Source: Candidatus Paracaedibacteraceae bacterium (GTDB lineage Bacteria; Pseudomonadota; Alphaproteobacteria; Paracaedibacterales; Paracaedibacteraceae). From it: a stretch of 64,000 nucleotides of DNA. The stretch lies in contig JAHBYH010000003.1 in the NCBI GenBank assembly GCA_019636055.1, positions 263,501 through 327,500 of the forward strand, given 5' to 3'. Below, piece by piece: positions 44,299-54,157 of this stretch. Below the pieces are notes generated by a model. It was not told where the DNA came from. It did not search any database and was given only the letters and a program-made list of their open reading frames with translations. A program made the position numbers and the translations under genes. Position 1 is the stretch's first letter, and each line of letters begins with the position of its first letter.

Positions 44299-44323
44299 AG
44301 CCTCCCTTATGGGAGGCTTTTTT
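44299..44323 (+). terminator. intrinsic terminator of rplM-rpsI
   Basis: AGCCTCCC-TTAT-GGGAGGCT is a perfect 8-bp stem with a 4-nt loop followed by a T tract. Confidence 0.93.
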
Positions 44324-44832
44324 ATATAATTCACTTAAGGCATTGATAAGAAATGCTACAAATAAAATACAGGAAGCAATATTCCAAACTTTAAAAAGGT
44401 GTTGCCAATCCAGCAATTCCAAAAACGATCATACCTCATAAAAAAACGCATGAATAAAGAAACTCTTTAATTTAAGGTGAGTTCGATATAAGAAACATCA
44501 GACACACTCTTCATCTCAGACGAGCAAAGCTTGGGTTTCGTTAGAAAATCGAACTTTGATTGATTGGAGATCTATGTTTTTTTATGGTTGCCTAGATCCG
44601 CGATCAAGAAAATCTTAAGGGTTTTCTTTGAAAACCCAGAATTTCTAGCCGGGAATGACGGGTTCTATTGCTTGATAGACCGTCTTATATGAAACTCAGG
44701 TTAATTGAACAGAAAGAAGAGCATAGTTCTAAGCAAAGCTCCTTAAAAATACGCCGAAAATACTCTAATGCGTCGCACACAATCTTATTCCTATACGAAC
44801 TGGGTGCTTTAATAACACTAAGTATTTGCTAG
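44324..44832. other. 509-bp intergenic region containing repeat copy B
   Basis: No coding frame with a good start. From 44473 to 44704 it is occupied by the terminal-inverted-repeat element. The rest is AT-rich DNA between the rpsI terminator and fadD, where nothing specific is seen. Confidence 0.6.
44472..44704. repeat. terminal-inverted-repeat element, copy B
   Basis: The left end TAAGGTGAGTTCGATATAAG at 44473 and the right end at 44682-44704 (reverse complement TTAACCTGAGTTTCATATAA) are an imperfect inverted repeat like that of copy A. The right inner segment is the reverse complement of the left inner segment of copy A. The GACGAGCAAAGCT part of copy A is also present (near 44519). It contains an extra AAGGGTTTTCTTTGAAAACCC palindrome near 44620. 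Confidence 0.72.
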
Positions 44833-46638
44833 CTATTTCTGACTTTCTTCAGCCTTTAGCTCTTTCTTAGATAATTTTCCAATCATCGTCTTGGGGAGTT
44901 CATCACGAAATTCAATATATTTTGGCATTTCAATCGGAGAAAGCTTATCCTTAAGATAATCAAACAATTGCTGCTCAGTCAGGCTACGCCCATCTTTTAA
45001 CTTAACAAATGCCTTGACCGTTTCCCCTCGTTTTTCATCTGGTACACCAATTACGGTAACTTCAGAAACATCGAGATGTTTATAAATAACCTCTTCAACC
45101 ATACGAGGGTATACATTAAAACCGCTACAGATAATAAGATCTTTAATACGATCAACTAAGAAAGTGTAACCGTCCTCATCCATATAACCAACGTCACCTG
45201 TTAAGAAATAGTCATCTTGGAATGTTTTTGCTGTATCTTCAGGTCGATTCCAATAACCTAACATAACTTGAGGTCCCTTGATCGCTATTTGACCATTAAT
45301 ATTAACGGGACACTGTAACTTTGGATTTTCTAAAGATAATATGGCAATTTCTGTTCCCGGAAACGGCAAACCAATTGACCCTGTTTTATTTAGGCCATAG
45401 ATTGGATTTGATGTGGCTGCAGGCGAAGTTTCGCTTAAACCATAAGCTTCGACAAGTTTGCATCCGGTTAACCCTTCGAAATCTTCTTTAACTTTTTGCG
45501 GCAAAGCAGCACCACCGGATAGGCACGCTTTTAAAGATGTCATATCAATCTTGGAAACGTTAGATTGACTTGATATCATATTATACATTGTCGGAACGCC
45601 TGGAAAAAAAGTGATCTTGTGCTTTTGGATCATCTTCATAGCATCCTGCGCATTAAAGCGCGGGAACATCATCACCATCTCTGCAGCATTCCGAATAGCG
45701 AGTGTCATTACTGCTGTCATTGCATAAACATGAAAGAGCGGCAAGCCAGCAAGAAAACGTTCTTGCCCGTACTGTGTTTTTTCAAACCATGTTTGTGCCT
45801 GCAATGCATTTGCATAAACATTTTTATGCGTTAACATCGCCCCCTTAGGAACCCCTGTTGTCCCCCCAGTATATTGGAGAAGAGCCACGTCTTTCGCTGG
45901 AGCAACAGATACTGGCTTATAGTTACCATCCCCCGAGACTAAATCTTCAAAACTCAAGATTTTCGCTGAATAGGTTACGCTTGCAACGTCTTTTGCCTTA
46001 AATAGTTTAAACAGATAATTTTTAGGGAATGGCAAACTCTTTGCAACAGAACAAACAATAAGTTTTTTTAGTGAAGTTTTATCCATAAGCTGGACGAGTT
46101 TATCATACAGAAATGCCAAATCAAGTGTTACCATAATTTCAGTTTGCGAATCATTAATTTGATGCGTTACTTCTTTATCTGTATATAGTGGATTATAATT
46201 AACAACAACACCACCAGCCTTAAGAATTGCAAAATAAGAAATTACATAGTACACAGCGTTTGGCATAAAAATGCCAACTTTTGTCCCCTTTTTGACACCA
46301 ATTTTTTGTAGTCCTTGTGCCATCTTAGTGATCAATAGCCCAACTTCCCCATAGGTAAACTTTTTACCTAGGAAGTCAACACACGGACGATCTGACGCAT
46401 TTTTTACAGCCTCATCCATCAAGTCCCAAAGGGGTTTGTCAGGAATACTAATATCCCAACTTATGCTGGCCGGGTAAGATTTTGTCCACAAATACTCGCC
46501 TTTTTTCTTAGCCGAAGCAGCTTTTTTAGCCGGGGTAGCTTTTTTACTTACCTTTTTGGTTTTAGGTTTTTCTGATGCTGACTCAGTAACATTTTTTGCT
46601 TTTTTAGTATCTTTGCTAGTATCACTCTTTTTTGTCAT
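44833..46638 (-). CDS. fadD: long-chain fatty-acid-CoA ligase with Lys/Ala-rich N-terminal tail
   Basis: A 601-residue adenylate-forming enzyme activating fatty acids to acyl-CoA. The AMP-binding motif is LLQYTGGTTGVPKGAML, followed by VEAYGLSETSPA and the hinge GYMDEDGYTFLVDRIKDLII; the catalytic Lys is in the last 20 residues (MIGKLSKKEL). The first 50 residues are an extension rich in Lys, Ala, Ser and Thr (KKATPAKKAASAKKKGE), like histone-H1-type tails and absent from normal FadD. The ATG at 46638 is taken rather than 46650; which one is used is open. Divergent from divL. Confidence 0.92.
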   Translation of the reverse strand: MTKKSDTSKDTKKAKNVTESASEKPKTKKVSKKATPAKKAASAKKKGEYLWTKSYPASISWDISIPDKPLWDLMDEAVKNASDRPCVDFLGKKFTYGEVGLLITKMAQGLQKIGVKKGTKVGIFMPNAVYYVISYFAILKAGGVVVNYNPLYTDKEVTHQINDSQTEIMVTLDLAFLYDKLVQLMDKTSLKKLIVCSVAKSLPFPKNYLFKLFKAKDVASVTYSAKILSFEDLVSGDGNYKPVSVAPAKDVALLQYTGGTTGVPKGAMLTHKNVYANALQAQTWFEKTQYGQERFLAGLPLFHVYAMTAVMTLAIRNAAEMVMMFPRFNAQDAMKMIQKHKITFFPGVPTMYNMISSQSNVSKIDMTSLKACLSGGAALPQKVKEDFEGLTGCKLVEAYGLSETSPAATSNPIYGLNKTGSIGLPFPGTEIAILSLENPKLQCPVNINGQIAIKGPQVMLGYWNRPEDTAKTFQDDYFLTGDVGYMDEDGYTFLVDRIKDLIICSGFNVYPRMVEEVIYKHLDVSEVTVIGVPDEKRGETVKAFVKLKDGRSLTEQQLFDYLKDKLSPIEMPKYIEFRDELPKTMIGKLSKKELKAEESQK

Positions 46639-46837
46639 CTTACGAACCATCCATAGGAATACATCATATATTCACTTTAGCACTAATTTATTTCAAAAGT
46701 GTAAAAAATTAATGAAATAAGAAAAGATAAGCGTTACTCTTAAAATAACCGTGACTTGATCGAACTTTTGAGTTGTTTGATCACCTTGATAGGAAAATTG
46801 ATATGTGCAAACTGTGCACAAATCATTGGGATCGCAT

Positions 46838-49276
46838 ATGATAGATAACTTATTATACTGGATTTGTATAGATGAAATTGAGCCACTTCTCATCGCTTTA
46901 GCGGGAATAGCCATAGGCATATTTCTCGCGGCAATTCCAATGTTCAGGTATATTCAAAAACTAAGGACTAGGGTCTACCTTCTGAAAGATAAGCATGTCC
47001 TTTATAAAATCTTAATCGACAGTGCTGTTGAGTCTCGATGTTGGTGGCCCAAAAGTGGCGGTACTTTTGAGTGCTCTTACAACTTAATTGAACTATTAGG
47101 GCTGGACCCCGTTAATAAAATTTCCATACAAGATATTATCAATCAATTTGTTGCAGATGATGCTTATAAGTTGGATCAACAAATATCAATTCTAAAAGAA
47201 TCAAGCGATCCTTTTGAATTGACACTCACCCTTGTTGAAACACGCTCGAAGATAAAAGTTGTTGGATACACATTCACAGAAAAAGAAGATCAATACTGTG
47301 TCTTAGCTTTTTCTGATGTCTCGGACGAGGATTTTCTTTTAGATCGACTGCACAGCAAGGTATCCGAACTTTATGAGGAACGTAATTTTTTACGAGACGC
47401 CCTTGATAACATTCCGATTGCAATTTGGGGGCGGAACAGTGACAAGAACCTATCCTATTGTAATCTTGTTTACAGTGGCGTACTAGACACAACAAGCACA
47501 GATGCTTTGGAAAATCAACGTGAGCTGATCGATCGCTCGCGCGCCTCAAGTCCCTATAATTTAGCCAATCGAGCCCTTTTAACAAAGCAACCTCAATCTA
47601 AACGAGTTCATGTTGTGATTGAGGGACAAAGGCGATTACTTGAACTTAGTGAAATTCCTCTTTCTGACAAAACAATCGGCTATGCCATGGATTATACCGA
47701 TCAGGAAGAAGCTCATGCCATTCTCGCCAAACACGTTAGCGCTCACCAAGATATCCTTCACAATCTTTCAACACCAATTGTGGTTTATGGCACAGATAAA
47801 AGATTGGAATTCTTTAATAAGGCTTATGAAAAACTTTTTGATTTTGACGAAAAATTCCTTTATTCAAAACCAACATTTCATGAAATACTACAAGATTTGC
47901 GTGAACGGCGAAAATTGCCAGAGGTATCTGACTTTATTACCTATCGTAATTCGCAACTGGCTCTATTTAATACCCTATTAACACCAGTCCAAGAATTGGT
48001 GCATCTCCCTGATGGTCAGATTCTAAGAATGATGACCTCGCCTCACCCAATGGGTGGGTTATTATTCCTATTTGACGACGTGACCGACAAACTTGCCATG
48101 GAACGGCGTTACAATACATTAATAGCTGTTCAAAAAGAAACCCTTGATCATCTTTATGAAGGCATTATTGTCTTAGGAAGCGACAATCGATTAAGATTAT
48201 CAAACTCAGCTGCAGCAAGTATCTGGCAGATTGAAGACATTGAGTTAGCCCCTGAACGACATGCTGGTGAAATCCTATACGAGATCCGTCACCGTTTCAA
48301 TGGTTATACACAATGGGATAGTTTCCGCCAAAAGGCTTTGGAGTTATTTAATAAACGCCAACCTCAAATAGAACGTGTCATTTTAGCGGACAATTCTGTT
48401 ATCCAAGTATCCTATGTTCCATTGCCAGATGGTTCTCATCTGCTAGGGTTTGTTGATGTTTCAGATCGCTGGCGTTTTGAAGAAGCATTAAAAGAACGTA
48501 ACCAAGCTCTTGAACAAGCTGACAAATTTAAGTCTGACTTTATTTCCCATGTCTCGTATGAACTGCGCGCCCCATTAAACACAATCATCGGATTTACCGA
48601 AATTATGTTACAGCAATATTTTGGATCTCTGAATGAGCGACAGATCGATTACTGCGAAGGGATTAATGATTCATCACAACGATTACTATCATTAATTAAC
48701 GATATCATTGACTTCGCTAGCGTCGAAGCCGGCCAACTAACATTAAAAATTCATCCGGTTGAACTTAACCCATTCCTCGACAGTCTAATCGCATTGATTT
48801 TTAATCGTTCTAATGACCATGGATTAGAAGTTGTTTATCGCAATAATACAAAAATAAAAAGATTCCTCGCTGATGAGCGACGTCTAAAACAATCTATTTT
48901 TAACCTCCTTATGAATGCAATTAAATATACGCCATCTGGTGGTTTGATTGAAATTATCGCAGATACTGAGGTTGACGAAGATGGGGACAACCTAATCTTT
49001 ACCGTTCATGATAACGGAGTTGGCATATCGCAGGATCAACAACAGGAAATTCAAGAGCTTTTTGAATCAAAGAGAAACCGACTAAAAGGTCCCGGAATTG
49101 GTTTGCCCTTAGTAAAAAGCTTTATAGGGCTTCACGGGGGCACAGTTCACATTGAATCAGAAAGTAGTAAGGGCACAACCGTGACCTGTAAAATCCCCCT
49201 TTTAGAAGAACCCAAAATGGCTGAATTAAATTTGGGGACTGCTGCTGTGTCTGATGCGCCAAGTCAGTTGATTTAA
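46838..49276 (+). CDS. divL: DivL-type sensor kinase with tyrosine in place of the catalytic histidine
   Basis: An 812-residue membrane kinase. An N-terminal transmembrane segment (about 11-35, LLIALAGIAIGIFLAAIPMF) is followed by several PAS-like domains to about 545. The HisKA box reads DFISHVSYELRAPLNTIIGF: Tyr (about 574, TAT at 48557-48559) stands where histidine kinases have His (SHELR). The ATPase has its N box (IFNLLMNAIKYTPSGG), G1 (HDNGVGI) and G2 (GPGIGLPLVKSF). Tyr in this position, with one helix and multiple PAS, is the mark of DivL, which acts through CckA on CtrA in Caulobacter. The ATG at 46838 (GGGA upstream) is preferred to an upstream GTG at 46805. Confidence 0.85.
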   Translation: MIDNLLYWICIDEIEPLLIALAGIAIGIFLAAIPMFRYIQKLRTRVYLLKDKHVLYKILIDSAVESRCWWPKSGGTFECSYNLIELLGLDPVNKISIQDIINQFVADDAYKLDQQISILKESSDPFELTLTLVETRSKIKVVGYTFTEKEDQYCVLAFSDVSDEDFLLDRLHSKVSELYEERNFLRDALDNIPIAIWGRNSDKNLSYCNLVYSGVLDTTSTDALENQRELIDRSRASSPYNLANRALLTKQPQSKRVHVVIEGQRRLLELSEIPLSDKTIGYAMDYTDQEEAHAILAKHVSAHQDILHNLSTPIVVYGTDKRLEFFNKAYEKLFDFDEKFLYSKPTFHEILQDLRERRKLPEVSDFITYRNSQLALFNTLLTPVQELVHLPDGQILRMMTSPHPMGGLLFLFDDVTDKLAMERRYNTLIAVQKETLDHLYEGIIVLGSDNRLRLSNSAAASIWQIEDIELAPERHAGEILYEIRHRFNGYTQWDSFRQKALELFNKRQPQIERVILADNSVIQVSYVPLPDGSHLLGFVDVSDRWRFEEALKERNQALEQADKFKSDFISHVSYELRAPLNTIIGFTEIMLQQYFGSLNERQIDYCEGINDSSQRLLSLINDIIDFASVEAGQLTLKIHPVELNPFLDSLIALIFNRSNDHGLEVVYRNNTKIKRFLADERRLKQSIFNLLMNAIKYTPSGGLIEIIADTEVDEDGDNLIFTVHDNGVGISQDQQQEIQELFESKRNRLKGPGIGLPLVKSFIGLHGGTVHIESESSKGTTVTCKIPLLEEPKMAELNLGTAAVSDAPSQLI

Positions 49277-49289
49277 ACCTAAACTCCTA

Positions 49290-49814
49290 TCAGATCTTTT
49301 CCGACACCCAAATAGCGGCGCGTGTTATGCCCTTAACGACAGAGGTTATGCTCTCATACAGCGGGGCATCGCGTCCGCCCTCTTGTTCGGCATGATCTTT
49401 GTGCTCCAGTTCTTCTTCGCGGAATTGGTGAACAATGGATTTTAACTCAGCTTCGGACTCATCTAATTTGGTCAACTGATCTTGATAATGATCTGCGATA
49501 ACTTCTTCGACGGCTATGGTACAGGCATGCGCTGCCTTTTCCCCCATGAGGGCTGTGACAGCACCCATGGCAAAGCCACCAATGTGCCACAGCGGTTGCA
49601 TTAGGGTTGGCTGGACACCGCGTTCAACACACATGTCATTAAATGTCTTCAGGTGAACTTCTTCTTGATTTAGCATGTGACGCAGCGTATCGCCAATGGA
49701 TGAATTCCCCAGAACGGCCAGCTGCCCTGCATAGATCCGCGTTGCTCCGTATTCACCGGCCTGATCAACACGGATCATCGATTCGACCTGTTTAGATAGT
49801 TTAGGCGCGTTCAA
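49290..49814 (-). CDS. coq7: demethoxyubiquinone hydroxylase
   Basis: A 174-residue di-iron monooxygenase of the Coq7/Cat5 type, adding the last hydroxyl in ubiquinone synthesis. The duplicated ExxH iron motifs are visible: first QEEVHLKTFND, then EEVIADHYQD, and EEELEHKDHAEQE. MIRVDQAGEYGATRIYAGQL is the conserved N-terminus. It overlaps mutL by 14 nt. Confidence 0.95.
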   Translation of the reverse strand: MNAPKLSKQVESMIRVDQAGEYGATRIYAGQLAVLGNSSIGDTLRHMLNQEEVHLKTFNDMCVERGVQPTLMQPLWHIGGFAMGAVTALMGEKAAHACTIAVEEVIADHYQDQLTKLDESEAELKSIVHQFREEELEHKDHAEQEGGRDAPLYESITSVVKGITRAAIWVSEKI

Positions 49815-51618
49815 ATAACTTCTCCATGTCAGCTTTACTCAGTTTTATGAAAGTCGGGCGCCCATGATTGCATTGATTGGATGATGGGGTTTTCTCCATA
49901 TCACGCAACAAAGCGTTCATTTCCTCAATATTTAGTTTGCGCCCTGCCCTAATGCTATTCTTACAAGCCTTATCCGCCAAAATATCATGCAGCGCAGCTT
50001 CAATCGTCGTTGTTGTCTCACGCTCAATGATTTCAGTCGCCAAGTCTACCATCAATTGCTTAATATTACACTTAATCAGCAAAGACGGCACTTCTCGAAC
50101 CACAACGGCTTGATCGCCAAAGGATTCAACATTAAAACCGTATTGAGTGAGAGAGGGCAAAACAGTTTCTATCGCGTTATGTTGTGCTTGAGTCATTTCA
50201 ATGATTGTCGGTATCAATAATGCCTGAGGCTTAACAATACCACTGGCCAAATCGGCTTTCATCCGCTCGTAAACTAATCGCTCATGGGCGGCATGCTGAT
50301 CAACCAAGATCAAGGCATCTGATGATTGTGCTACAATATACGTCTCATGGATTTGGGCCTTAGCATATCCCAGTGGATGGTCTTCACGGATTTCTTCTTG
50401 AGCATGGACCATTTGCATCACCGATGCCATCTGTGACGGAGTTGGTGGAACATAGGACGGTTTATACTCTGAAAGCGGGGCATAAGACGACCGTGTTGGC
50501 ATACTCAAACGAGGTTGTTGAGCTTGTATAATAGGGGCAGGCACGTCAGTTGGCGTAAAAGTACGCGGAAATGCTCGAACCACAGGATCAACAGGCCGAC
50601 CAAAAGCCATAATAGCCTTGTCACCCAAGTGTGTGGATGTGCGGTTTGCCATAGAATTTAGCGCATCACGAACGGCTGCAATAATAAATCCGCGCATCAA
50701 GTTAGGATCACGGAAACGCACTTCAGCTTTGGCGGGATGAACATTAATATCCACATCTTCCGGATCACAATCCAAGAATAAACAAGTACACGGAAATCGA
50801 TTACCAGCCAGCACATCCTGATAGGCAATTTTCAAGGCTGTTGAAAACAACTTATCCTTAACAGGCCGACCGTTTACGAATAAATATTGATCGGTGGAAT
50901 TGCTGCGGTTATAGGTTGGAATACTAACCCATCCGGTTAGTTTTGATTCTTCACGGGCAAAGTTAACGTCAAGGGAGTTATCCTTAAAATCTTTACCCAG
51001 AATCGCATTGAGACGATCAACCCCCATCGTGAAGTTAATAACTGTTTTATCATCATGACGCAGCGTAAAATCCACCTGAGGATTCGCCAAGGCTTGACGA
51101 TAAATGATATCGGTAATATGATTCAACTCACTTGTGGCGGTTTTTAAAAACTTAAGCCGAGCCGGTGTCGCATAAAACAAGTCACGAACCTCAACTTTGG
51201 TGCCGTGACTACCGGATGACGGTTCAACAGGATTTGTCTGCCCGCCCTCGACAACAATTTTCCAAGCATCACCATCTTGGGGACGGGACGTAATTGTCAG
51301 GCGGCTAACCGACCCAATGGATGGCAAGGCTTCTCCACGAAAACCAAGAGTTCGGATATTAAATAAGTCCCCATCCGGAATTTTAGAAGTCGCATGACGT
51401 TCAACTGATAAAGCTAAGTCATCAGGGCTCATTCCCCCGCCATTATCAGTAACGGAAATCAAAGTCTTTCCACCATCACGTACCACTACATCAATGCGAG
51501 TTGCTCCCGCGTCAATAGCATTCTCTACCAACTCTTTTATGGCTGAGGCTGGGCGTTCAATGACCTCACCCGCTGCGATTTGATTGATTAATGTTTGATC
51601 TAAAAATCTGACTACCAT
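49801..51618 (-). CDS. mutL: DNA mismatch repair protein MutL
   Basis: A 605-residue MutL. The GHKL ATPase is intact (IKELVENAIDAGATRIDV, VTDNGGGM, TLGFRGEALPSI). A Pro-rich linker spans about 345-410. The C-terminal endonuclease motif DQHA(x2)E(x4)E is present as DQHAAHERLVYE, together with ACKNSIRAG and the CNHGRPT zinc motif. It can therefore nick DNA by itself, as in bacteria without MutH. Full length. Confidence 0.96.
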   Translation of the reverse strand: MVVRFLDQTLINQIAAGEVIERPASAIKELVENAIDAGATRIDVVVRDGGKTLISVTDNGGGMSPDDLALSVERHATSKIPDGDLFNIRTLGFRGEALPSIGSVSRLTITSRPQDGDAWKIVVEGGQTNPVEPSSGSHGTKVEVRDLFYATPARLKFLKTATSELNHITDIIYRQALANPQVDFTLRHDDKTVINFTMGVDRLNAILGKDFKDNSLDVNFAREESKLTGWVSIPTYNRSNSTDQYLFVNGRPVKDKLFSTALKIAYQDVLAGNRFPCTCLFLDCDPEDVDINVHPAKAEVRFRDPNLMRGFIIAAVRDALNSMANRTSTHLGDKAIMAFGRPVDPVVRAFPRTFTPTDVPAPIIQAQQPRLSMPTRSSYAPLSEYKPSYVPPTPSQMASVMQMVHAQEEIREDHPLGYAKAQIHETYIVAQSSDALILVDQHAAHERLVYERMKADLASGIVKPQALLIPTIIEMTQAQHNAIETVLPSLTQYGFNVESFGDQAVVVREVPSLLIKCNIKQLMVDLATEIIERETTTTIEAALHDILADKACKNSIRAGRKLNIEEMNALLRDMEKTPSSNQCNHGRPTFIKLSKADMEKLFERA

Positions 51619-51684
51619 GACATTCCTTAATTTCTACCGCTCCTCGCAACATATCTCCCTCAAGGGAAGGGGCGTTAATGCAGG

Positions 51685-53913
51685 TCACTTTTTAAATTTT
51701 ACTTTCTTACGTTTATCCTTAGCGGCAGACTTACGATCGCCGCCTTTTTCCTTTTTAAACGGAACATCTGGGATCAAGTTAAAGCTCAAGCTATTTGTCT
51801 GAACCTCTGCATCAACCAGTTGAGCGCGAACCTTTTGACCCAATTGATAAGATGCTTTGGTACGGCGCCCCACAAGTCGATGGTTTGCTTCGTCAAAGGT
51901 AAAATAATCCCAATTGAGTGTCCGCATAGGGACAAAGCCTTCGGCACCGGATGATTCAATTTCCACAAACAATCCGTGACGGTTAACACCAACAATAGCC
52001 ACATCAAAATCTTGGCCAACCTTGCTTGAGACATAGGCAATGGTGTAGCGATCTGTTACTTCACGTTCTGCCGTCGCCGCACGTCGTTCTGTCTCAGACA
52101 AATGCTGACCGATTCCCTCAAGATCATCTGGGCGTTTATCATAGCCGCCGTCCCCAAGATCCAGAGCCGCAATCAGACTGCGATGAACAATTAGGTCTGA
52201 ATAACGACGAATGGGTGAGGTAAAGTGGGCATATTGCCCTAAACTCAGTCCAAAGTGACCGACATTATTCGGGCTATATTGCGCTTGCGCCATAGATCTT
52301 AGAACAAGTTCACTGACGGTACGTGAATATGGACGCCCTTCTATCTGATGCAAAATATCATTATATTGAGCTGGAGTTGGTGCTGCCGATTTTGTTAATT
52401 GCAACTTATATTGTTTAAGGAACTGACGGAGATTAGCCACACGAACGGGATCCGGCTTATCGTGGACACGGAACATACACGGCCAGTTCTTAGCGATGAG
52501 TGTTTTAGCTGCACAAACGTTGGCTGCGATCATTAATTCTTCAATTAATTTATGCGCATCGTACCGTTCACGCAATTTTATGTCGATCATGCGTCCTTTT
52601 GCATCAAACACAATCTGGCGTTCGGGCATATCAAGATCCAAGGTTCCTCGTTGATTGCGGGCTTTTAACAAGCTTTTATAGACACCGTGCAAAGGGGTAA
52701 TCACAGACTCGAGCAACGGTCCCGTTATTTTGTCAGGATTACCATCAATAGCTGCCTGTACCTGAGTGTATGTCAAACGTGCAACCGATCGCATTAACCC
52801 CCGTTTTACTCGATAGGACTTAATCTTACCATGGCTTGTGATAATCATCTCAATAGCCATACAAGCACGATCTTCATTGGGTCGCAAAGAACACATGTCA
52901 TTTGACAACGCTTCTGGCAACATTGGCACAACGCGATCCGGGAAATATACGCTGTTGCCACGTTCCTTGGCTTCCCGATCCAATTCAGAACCCGGACGAA
53001 CATAATAGGAAACATCAGCAATGGCCACAAGAGCCCGCCATCCGCCTTTGTTTCGCTCATCCACATCAGGTTCCGCCCAAACCGCATCATCAAAGTCTCG
53101 GGCATCTTCACCGTCAATTGTCACCAAGGGGATATCGCGAAAATCCGTACGTGCGCCCAAAGCTGGGATGCGCCCCTTCTCTGCTATATGAATCGCCTCG
53201 GGCGAAAAATGTGCCGGTATCCCGTGGTTATGGATTGCAATTTCAGAAAACATTCGCGGTTCATCAAATTTGCCCAGCACTTTGATAAACTGAAAATGGT
53301 TGCCATGGTCAACCGTGTATTGAACAATATCGCCTGCTTCTAAACCTTCAGCATCCTCAGCATTTACATGGACACCGGTAAAAGTGTCTTTACGGTTGAT
53401 TGATGATATATGACCACCGCGGCGGTTAGGTTGAAAAATCCCCAAATGCTTTTTAGGGTCCTTCATCAAACGCTTAACAACGCTAACATGCCACTCATGA
53501 TCCAGTTTTTTGACCACTCTGACAACAATTCGCGAGGTTAAACCAAGAGCCGTTGCACCTTGCATATGTGACTTTCGCATATCAACAATGCGTAACACGG
53601 GGATATCTTCTCCTTTTGGCCAATCAAGAGGTGCCGCGAGCAAGCAGCCATCTTCATCCACATCCACAATCTCTGCTGACATGAGCCCCTTGCCCAGTTT
53701 TTGATTCGATGCACTCACAAGCTTACGACGACGCCCTTTAATCAAATTTCCTTCGCCTTGAAGGTCCTTAAGAATCTCCTTTAAAGCCATACGATCAGCG
53801 CCTTTAAGCTTTAATTGTTTGGCTATTTCATTTTTTGACAGGGGATGGTCACTGTTGTTAATAAGGTTAACAACCCAGTCTTTAAGCTGATCTCGTGTAC
53901 TATCTTTGTGCAT
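51685..53913 (-). CDS. rnr: ribonuclease R
   Basis: A 742-residue 3'-5' exoribonuclease that degrades structured RNA. It has an N-terminal winged-helix-like domain, cold-shock domains (VKRLMKDPKKHLGIFQPNRR), the RNB catalytic centre with VTIDGEDARDFDDAVWAEPD and four Asp ligands, and an S1 domain (DFDVAIVGVNRHGLFVEIES). A Lys-rich tail (KRKKVKFKK) ends the protein. Full length. Confidence 0.96.
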   Translation of the reverse strand: MHKDSTRDQLKDWVVNLINNSDHPLSKNEIAKQLKLKGADRMALKEILKDLQGEGNLIKGRRRKLVSASNQKLGKGLMSAEIVDVDEDGCLLAAPLDWPKGEDIPVLRIVDMRKSHMQGATALGLTSRIVVRVVKKLDHEWHVSVVKRLMKDPKKHLGIFQPNRRGGHISSINRKDTFTGVHVNAEDAEGLEAGDIVQYTVDHGNHFQFIKVLGKFDEPRMFSEIAIHNHGIPAHFSPEAIHIAEKGRIPALGARTDFRDIPLVTIDGEDARDFDDAVWAEPDVDERNKGGWRALVAIADVSYYVRPGSELDREAKERGNSVYFPDRVVPMLPEALSNDMCSLRPNEDRACMAIEMIITSHGKIKSYRVKRGLMRSVARLTYTQVQAAIDGNPDKITGPLLESVITPLHGVYKSLLKARNQRGTLDLDMPERQIVFDAKGRMIDIKLRERYDAHKLIEELMIAANVCAAKTLIAKNWPCMFRVHDKPDPVRVANLRQFLKQYKLQLTKSAAPTPAQYNDILHQIEGRPYSRTVSELVLRSMAQAQYSPNNVGHFGLSLGQYAHFTSPIRRYSDLIVHRSLIAALDLGDGGYDKRPDDLEGIGQHLSETERRAATAEREVTDRYTIAYVSSKVGQDFDVAIVGVNRHGLFVEIESSGAEGFVPMRTLNWDYFTFDEANHRLVGRRTKASYQLGQKVRAQLVDAEVQTNSLSFNLIPDVPFKKEKGGDRKSAAKDKRKKVKFKK

Positions 53914-53931
53914 AACCGATTCCTTTTATCC

Positions 53932-54058
53932 TTAACCTGAATTCGACGTAAGAAGCACCTCTCTCATAAGGAGAGATATGCGAGATTCCAACATTTGCAA
54001 AGCATATTAACAAGCTTAATATGACACTTTTTATGTTTTTAGAGCAAATTCACGTTAT
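53932..54058. repeat. terminal-inverted-repeat element, degraded copy C
   Basis: The left end TTAACCTGAATTCGACGTAA at 53932-53951 matches the terminal repeats of copies A and B. A weaker right end (AATTCACGTTA, 54048-54058) fits the inverted consensus. The interior has diverged, with an internal short hairpin (TCTCTCATAAGGAGAGA). Located between divergent rnr and the exported protein gene. Confidence 0.5.
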
Positions 54059-54157
54059 CTACAGAGTAACACGCTATTACCAGAACAACAATGAATAAGG
54101 ATTTTTCTCTTGAAATTCTGAACGCAAGACATCATCTTATTTTTTTAGGAGTTTTCT

